From Coptis chinensis (lineage: Eukaryota > Streptophyta > Magnoliopsida > Ranunculales > Ranunculaceae), in NCBI GenBank assembly GCA_015680905.1, contig CM027378.1:59297501-59361500 (forward strand): 64,000 nt of DNA, in the 5' to 3' direction. Shown in pieces: positions 57,643 through 64,000 of this stretch. The notes below the pieces were generated by a model. That model saw only the letters and a list, made by a program, of their open reading frames with translations. It was not told the origin of the DNA and did not search any database. Within the stretch, counting starts at the first letter, position 1; the number at the start of each line of letters is the position of its first letter. The position numbers and the translations under genes are program-made.

Positions 57643-59303
57643 TGATAAGAACCCAAAACTGTACTATAAAACCCCGTAGAGACATAACATTTTGGTTAAT
57701 TTTGTGCTTAATAATCATGAAATAATCGCATTTTCGTGCTTTTGCAGGTTTGAGCAACTAACGTACAAATGATGATAAAGCCAGCATATAAGCACGGAAT
57801 AGGGAGTATACATAAGCTTTCTGATCAAGCCCATGTGAAGCCCAACAAATCCAGACTAAAGCCCAAAGACTCAAACAGTACAGAATCCAGTTAGAAATGG
57901 GATTACGTGCACAGAAGCATCAAACTGTCGAAGCTCATAACTCTTAAACCAGGACTCCGAATGCGACAAGTGAGCTGCTCAAACGATTCGTGCGACAAAC
58001 TCTACGCATAGGCGGGAAGTTACAAAAATGTCAAAAGACCGGACCGCCACTAGACACAGCACATGGACCCACCATGCAGGCCCACAAGATTTGATGAGTT
58101 ATCATGCAAGACAAAATAATTAGTACAAAAGTGACACCTTGCATGTAATTAATGAGATTAGGTGCTAATAATCAAAAGAAAGCAAGGTGTCAAGTTTTTG
58201 GAGTGTGTGGGTAAGAAGGAAGTAAATGTGGTTTTGTGTTTCACGTGGAAAAAAATGAGATTTCTCTCAAATGGAGAAGAAAACAAAATAAGGGGGGATG
58301 CACTACATTTACTACCTTGACTATTGTTCCATTTCAATGACTAGTCTTTATGTTTTGAGTTTTTGAGTTTTTGGTTTTTAAGAAAAAAAGCTTGGAACAT
58401 GTTAATGGTGGAAAACACTTGCTAGTTCTAATAAAAACTTCTTTCTTTCTTAGGTAATCAGGTTGTTTTACATTCCTTTATTTCTCTCTATCTCTTATTA
58501 CTTATCTATCTTGTAACTTGAAACAATTCCAAGGATCATGAGCTGAAATCCTCCAAGGTGGATGATTAATGAAGCTCATGAGAGGATTCGTTAAAATTTC
58601 TTAGATGTAGGATTCACCACCTAGACTTAAGGACACATATAGCACACTACCCCAAAATAGTAGTGTCCGGCCAAACTTTAGACCTGGAAATTTAGAAGGA
58701 CTCACGTGCGCCTCCCTTTTTATGCCTGAGCTAGCTGGGCGCACGAGTTATCTCTAATCTCTTCTTTTCATAGTTAACAGAATTATGTTGAATGAGTCCA
58801 GGAGTTGAGATGGGATTTCAAAGATGAAACCCTAGTTCAACTTCTTATACTAGGGAAATGGACTTAGAGATGAGTCCATTTCGCTAAGGATCAACGCTCA
58901 AGCCGGTTCAGGTTTGATAATCAACCCAAAACAGCTTAGAGATGGTGGTAATCTGATACTAAGATAGGATAATATGACCTTGCATGAGCAGCATGATTCT
59001 CCACCTTTTCTTTCCCTTTGAATATCTTAGGAAAAATACTAGGTTTTTACCGTTTTTGTTATATTTCGCATGTTTAAGCATCCGTTAGGATTTAAATAAC
59101 ATAACTAATCTTAGCTAGTAATCCAAAATGAATCTTACTCACTAGTTTCCCTATTTAGAGCACAATAAAGTTGTATGCTGTTCTAGTATTTAGGTTGGTT
59201 TGAATCCTTTCTCGAATTAGACGCACGAAGACGTGAGTAAGGACTTGAGTCTACACTGAACGGAAACGAGGTTTTGTATCTTTAGACTGTAAAAGTGTAG
59301 AGA
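57643..59303 (+). repeat. Element A 3' LTR, truncated
   Basis: Starts TGATAAGAACCCAAAACTG. The normal end (TTTATCA) is not reached; sequence jumps into RT of element Y near 59303. It is well diverged from the LTRs of B, C and D, in line with great age. Confidence 0.65.
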
Positions 59304-60600
59304 TCAGTTCTCAAGTTGTTAGATGCGGGTATCATTTATCCAATCTCCGATAGTAAATGGGTGAGCCCTGTTCAGGTTGTCCCTAAAAAGTCTGGGCTTA
59401 CAGTAGTTGAGAGTTCAAAAGGAGATTTAGTTCCCACCCGTATGACTATCGAGTGGCGTTTTTGCATTAACTATCGTAAGTTGAATTTGGCGTCAGTTAT
59501 ATTCCAAGAACTGAAAGCTATAGAGGTCTGTCTTGATCGATGTCTGGTAAAAGGATTCTTAGAGGTAGAAGTAGAAGCAGATTCAATAAGAGCCGTCAAT
59601 GCAATCAACAAAATTGAGGAACCTCCCTGGTATTGTCGAGATGTTGTGGCGGCTATTGAAAGGAAGAAGGAAGGATTCAGTTTCATAACTTTCTCACATG
59701 CTTTTCGAGAAGTGAATAGGGTAGCTGATTATTTTGCTAGTTTACATAGAAGTGTTGAAAATGCTGAATTTTCTACTGTACATTTTGCTTATCCTCTGGA
59801 TTTTGTTGTACAGAACATTGTAAACAAGGATGCGAGTGGAACTATATATGTAAGGAAAAGTTAGATTAATACAGGTGGGGGTCGGCCTAACCCTAGTTTA
59901 TTTGGAAAAAAAAAATCATTTTCCCCTTCCTTTTATTGACCAGATGCTCTAGAGGTTAGCCAGTCATAAGTACTATTGTTTTCTTGATGGTTATTCCGGT
60001 TATTACCAAATATGTATTACACCTGAGGATCAAGAAAAGACTATTTTTACTTGTCCTTTTGGAACTTTTGCCTACCGTCGTATGCATTTTGGGTTATGTA
60101 ATGCACCTGGTACCTTCTAGCAATGCATTCTTAGTATTTTTTTTTTCTGATATGGTAGAAAGGTTTCTTGAGGTGTTTATGGATGACTTCTCAGTGTTTG
60201 GAGTTTCTTTTGATGAAGGTTTGCACCATTTAGAATTAGTGTTAATTAGGTGCAAAGAGAAGAATCTTGTGTTGAATTGGGAGAAGTGTCATTTTATGGT
60301 TCAACAAGGTATTGTTCTTGGTCATATTGTTTCTAGTAAAGGTATTGAGGTGGATAAAGCCAAGATTTATGTAATTTCTAGTCTTCCACCACCTAAGACT
60401 GTGAAAGATATTAGGACCTTTTTAGGTCATGCTTGTTTTTATAGGCGTTTCGTTATGGACTTTAGTAAGATTTCTCGTCCCCTATGCAATTTACTTGGTA
60501 AGGACGTCACTTTTGTCTTTGATGATGATTGTTTGAAAGTTTTTGAGAAGCTTAAGCATTTATTGACTACCGCTCCTATCATACATACTGCCTGATTAGA
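59304..60600 (+). pseudogene. Element Y reverse transcriptase region, split by a LINE piece
   Basis: LLDAGIIYPISDSKWVSPVQ and CINYRKLN lie left of the insert; HFPLPFIDQM-type sequence, HFGLCNAPGTF and FMDDFSVFG (about 60175) lie right of it, then FLGHACFYRRFVMDFSKISR. Broken. Confidence 0.8.
59487..59915 (+). mobile_element. 5'-truncated LINE remnant with C-terminal RNase H domain and poly(A)
   Basis: An open segment in Y's RT encodes a plant RVT_3-type RNase H: IFQELKAIEVCLDRCL, VEVEADSIRAVNAINKIEEP, then SHAFREVNRVADYFASLHR, with acidic residues in EADS and VADY. It ends at TAG 59862-59864, followed by a short 3' tail and ten A residues (59906-59915). This fits the C-terminal end of a plant L1-type LINE inserted by target-primed reverse transcription. 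No clear target duplication is seen, and a few Athila codons are missing at the site. A host RNase H-like gene copy is the alternative. Confidence 0.65.
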
Positions 60601-60900
60601 GTGTGCCTTTTGAGTTAATGTGTGATGCGTCTGACTATGCAGTTGGGTCTATTTTAGGTCAACAGTTTGACAAGTTGCCCCATGTTATTTATTATGCTAG
60701 TCGAACTCTTAATGATGCACAGATGAACTACACTACAACTGAGAAATAATTGTTAGCTTTTACGTTTGCTTTAGACAAATTTAGGTCTTATCTCATGGGG
60801 TCTAAGGTTGTCGTGTTTACTGATCATTCAGCTTTGAAGTATCTCCTTACTAAGAAGGATGCTAAAGCGCATCTGATTTATTGGGTACTCTTGTTGTAAG
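60600..60900 (+). pseudogene. Element Y RNase H region
   Basis: Encodes FELMCDASDYAVGSILGQQF-type sequence, YYASRTLNDAQMNYTTTEK and [11 protein letters not shown]. Broken. Confidence 0.75.
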
Positions 60901-60959
60901 AGTTTGATATAGAGATTAGGAATAAGAAGGGTACGGAGAACGTGGTAGCTTACCACTTC

Positions 60960-62340
60960 TCTAGACTTATAGTAGAGTCTTCTACTAATATTTTGCCTAT
61001 AAATGAGTCTTTCCCTGATGAGCAACTTTTTGCTATATCCCAGTCTCCTTGGTATGCGGATATTGTTAACTATCTTGTAACAAAACAGCTTCCCTCTCAT
61101 TGGAGACAATAGGATAAATCTAAGTTTCTTGCTGAGGTTAGGAATTTTTTCTGGGATGATCCATACTTGTTTAAATCATGCCCTAATCAGATTGTTATGA
61201 GATGTGTCCCTGAGAGTGAGTTTCATAGTATTCTCTCTTTTTGCCATGACCATGCATGTGGTGGTCACTTTGGTCCTAAAAAGACGGCTGCGAAGGTTTT
61301 GCAGTGTGGTTTTTATTGGCCTACTCTCTTTAGGGATGCACATGAGTTTTGTTTGAGTTGTGATAGATGCCAGCGCAAAGGTAATATTTCCCATAGGAAC
61401 ATGATGCCTCTTTCCCCTATTTTAGTTGTGGAGCTTTTTTATGTATGGGGTATAGACTTCATGGGTCCTTTTCCTCCTTCCTTTGGTTATTTTTATATCC
61501 TTGTTGTCGTAGACTATATTTCTAAGTGGGTTAAGGCGGTGCCATGTAAAATGAATGATCACAAAGTCGTAGTTAACTCTTTAAAATATAATATATTTTC
61601 TCGTTTTGGTACTCCTCGTGCAATTATAAGTGATAATGGTACTCATTTTACACACCGAGCATTTGAATCTTTAATGAAAAAGTACTCTATTACTCATAAG
61701 TTTGCTACCCCGTACCATCCTCAAACTAGTGGTCAAGTTGAAGTACATAATATAGAAATTAAGCGGATTTTAGAAAAGACTGTACGACCTGACCGTAAGG
61801 ATTGGTCTCAACATCTTAATGATTCTCTTTGGGCTTATAGAACTGCTTATAAGACTCCTATTGGTATGTCTCCTTATAGGCTTGTGTTTGGAAAGGCATG
61901 TCATTTGCCTGTAGAATTGGAACATCGTGCTTTTTGGGCCATTAAAACTTTTAACTTTGATATGCGTAAGGCAGGTTCACAATGTAAACTTTAGCTGAAT
62001 GAGTTAGCTGAGTTAAGGAATGAGGCATATGAGAATGCCAAGATTTACAAAGAGCGGACTAAGATTTTTCATGATAAATCTATTTTTCGCAAGTCTTTTG
62101 AACCTAATAAAAAAGTCTAGCTATATAATTCTCATTTGCGTCTTTTTCCTGGTAAGTTACGTTCTAGGTGGACTAGTCCTTTTATTGTTAAAATTGTTTT
62201 TCCTCATGGTGTTGTTGAGATAGAAGATCCTACGGATGGTTGTGTTTAAGGTAAATGGTCAACGTTTGAAACCATACCTTGACTGTTTGGCCAGGCAGGA
62301 TGTGGAAGAGGTGAGTCTTATTGATCTTGTTTATCTTGAC
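60960..62340 (+). pseudogene. Element Y integrase region
   Basis: The zinc domain [20 protein letters not shown] and [13 protein letters not shown] is followed by the catalytic core [40 protein letters not shown] and [17 protein letters not shown], then [20 protein letters not shown]. The end fits VNGQRLKPYL. Broken near the C-terminus. Confidence 0.85.
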
Positions 62341-64000
62341 TGATTGATTATAATGTATGTTTTATTGATTTTCATTTCTTTTTGGGTTTTGTTTATTTCT
62401 TACTTAGCCAAAAGTTTGGGTAGAAAGGAAGAAACAGTACTAGACTTTTCTCGGAAAATTTTTGGCAGGCGCGCGCGCGCTTGACTAAGCCTATAGCAAA
62501 GCGCGCCCGTGCTCCACCGCATCGTCAGAGCATTCAATTGTTTTCGGAAACAGTTTAAACATAACCTAGGTCGCATTGATTCCATGTATTGCATTTCAGC
62601 CCCTAGTCTACTTTAGCTTGACATAACACTAATCCAAGAATCAGTTGTGTGAAGCATTCGTCTGCTAGAGACGTTAACTGTAGCGCTTGTGGGAGGCAAC
62701 CCATGTTTTTATTTTTGAGTCTTGTGTACACATATCTCATGCATTCCACTTTAGCACCCTTTCTCTGTCCTTTTGGAGACGTAAAACTCTATGGAATGTG
62801 ATATGGGACACATGTTAGTAATTGTAGTAATTTGGTTCCTTATATATATTATCACTGTTATATCTTTGGTACAGTACTAATTTCTACAGGTAACTCGAGC
62901 TTTATTTTTCGTTCATGGAGCTATTGGTAACCTCTTTCCTTTATCTTTACTTGTCCATGTTGTTATCTTTTTCATTTGCACATATATGTGAACATTGAGG
63001 ACAATGTCTAAAATAAGTTTGGGGGTGGGAACAAAATGTTTGGTTTAGCGAAAAATAAACATTATTTATACTATGCACTTTGTGATAATGGTATTGTTTC
63101 ATTTTCTATGATGATAATAGTCTAGAAATCTCATTTAGCACTAGAATTAAGAGTAGTTATTAGAAACTTAGGTTAATATATAGGTAATAGTCTCTGCATC
63201 TTTTCATAAATGTCTTGCATGAACATCATGATTGTATTTGGCAGTACTTTTCTAAGAAGTGCTTAATTTTATATATCCTATGAGAATCTAGCCTAAAAGC
63301 CTCATATGAGTTGATATTTGAGTGATGACACAAGGGAGAAGTTAATTCCGAGTACAGAAATCACACGTCCGCTTGCTTGATCACCATACCATATCCTAAA
63401 AGAGAATTTAGGCCCTCTTTAGATCGATATAGCCAGAAAGTCAAACCTAAAGAATATTTTTTCCACTAGTCGCCTCACTGAGCCTTTCATTAGCCTTTTC
63501 ATAAACCGCAAATTCCTTACCCTATATAAAAAACAATATGAAATACCATAAAAGAAAAGAAAATCAGCCTACCTATCTTAGATAAGTTTGAGAAATAGGA
63601 TGAAAGAAAGAAAAGAAATGAGAAAGACCTGTGGAAAACCAAGAATTTGTTAGTTGTTTCAAAAGAAAAATAAAGAAAAGAAAGTTTCCATCCAAAGAAA
63701 AGAAAGTTTCCATCCAAAGAAAAGAAAAATGAATAGAAATAAAATTAAAAGTTAAAACTCCAAAAACAGAATCAAATGAGTCAAAAGCCATAACAAAAGG
63801 GCTAAGGATGGAAACAAAGTGTAGAAGCAAAGTAAGAACAATGCTTTCTCTAGTTATATATTTTGAAGACCTTATTTTCTCAGACTTGTCTATTTTGTTT
63901 ATCCATTCCATTTATTCTGAAACTATCACCTAAGCCATACATAACACCTAATAAAGACCTTTAGCTCAATTAGGAATAGGTTGGTGTGATAGTAAGTGAC
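62341..64000 (+). other. Element Y 3' untranslated region
   Basis: A GC-rich block (GGCGCGCGCGCGC at 62469) lies soon after integrase. GAGGACAATG...AGTTTGGGGGTGGG is at 62994-63028. Then come patches matching B's 3' region (AGAAACTTAGGTTAATAT, CACACGTCCGCTTGCTTGATC, GGTGTGATAGTAAGTG). No gene; Phe-rich minus-strand frames near 63517-63911 are artefacts of A/G-rich DNA. Confidence 0.6.

Larger units (their letters stand above)
4440..59303 (+). mobile_element. Element A: old Athila-lineage Ty3/gypsy retrotransposon carrying five insertions
   Basis: Its own DNA is the sum of 4440-6599, 10033-15297, 17663-20215, 35353-35548, 36810-38035 and 55413-59303, about 15.3 kb. The order is gag, protease, RT, RNase H, integrase, three env-position ORFs, 3' untranslated region and 3' LTR, as in Athila. 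Continuity across four gaps is supported by matching 5-bp target duplications and across the fifth by a possible 3-bp one; protein similarity also resumes on the far side in the coding parts. No 5' LTR is visible. It is broken, with around ten or more interruptions besides the insertions. It must be older than every element inside it; its age cannot be dated because only one LTR is seen. Confidence 0.75.
59304..64000 (+). mobile_element. Element Y: Athila fragment starting inside RT
   Basis: RT, RNase H, integrase and 3' untranslated region; the gag side is missing and the 3' LTR would lie beyond the window. No env-position ORF is seen between integrase and the 3' region. More T-rich in codon use than B. 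Broken at around six or more points. Confidence 0.75.

Noticed and set aside
1-64000. tRNA or rRNA genes
   Set aside because: No cloverleaf or rRNA-like segment was noticed; TGGCGCC sites are primer sites complementary to a tRNA, not tRNA genes.

Overview
The window looks like gene-poor, transposon-packed chromatin of a flowering plant, probably a eudicot and perhaps pericentromeric. Reasons: nested Athila-type Ty3/gypsy LTR retrotransposons with a tRNA-Asp-type primer site (TGGCGCC...), two CACTA (En/Spm-type) DNA transposon ends, a plant-style solo LTR starting TGTAACGCCC, a Copia-like solo LTR, and pieces of plant genes (SR-cyclophilin, LIF2/hnRNP-Q-like RRM protein, PTI1-like kinase). I see no intact host gene, tRNA, rRNA or CRISPR array. 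The species cannot be named from this sequence alone.

Layout. 1-3453 is the right part of a CACTA element (CACTA-1) carrying fragments of two unrelated host genes and a 43-bp hairpin array. From about 4440 to 59303 runs one very old Athila element, 'A', whose own DNA adds up to roughly 15.3 kb and which has been opened by five insertions. These are a 3.4-kb solo LTR (6600-10032, duplication ATGAC), a second CACTA element with a PTI1 kinase fragment (about 15298-17662, possible duplication GTC), an Athila element 'D' (20216-35352, duplication TACCT), a Copia-like solo LTR (35549-36809, minus strand, duplication CTACA), and a minus-strand element 'R' (38036-55412, duplication GCGAT). D's 5' LTR was itself split by element 'C' (21250-33369, duplication GAGGG). 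R contains element 'B' (39125-53020). A resumes after each insertion and ends in a truncated 3' LTR (57643-59303). A further Athila fragment, 'Y' (59304-64000), follows and holds a small LINE-derived RNase H piece.

How the parts relate. A and B carry gag, protease, reverse transcriptase, RNase H and integrase regions, then env-position ORFs. C keeps gag and protease, has no RT, RNase H or integrase, and shows an open frame of other sequence in their place, so it looks like a non-autonomous derivative. In B and C the 3' half appears modular: each env-position ORF is followed by a polypurine-like TTGTTTGGGG motif. The second env-position ORF has a TATA box at almost the same distance upstream in both (355 and 356 nt), and a GC-rich leader similar to the one before gag. 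A also has a 39-codon ORF for a one-pass membrane peptide behind its own TATA box. All retroelements except the solo LTRs are broken fossils. Domain calls rest on protein motifs read by eye and no database was searched.
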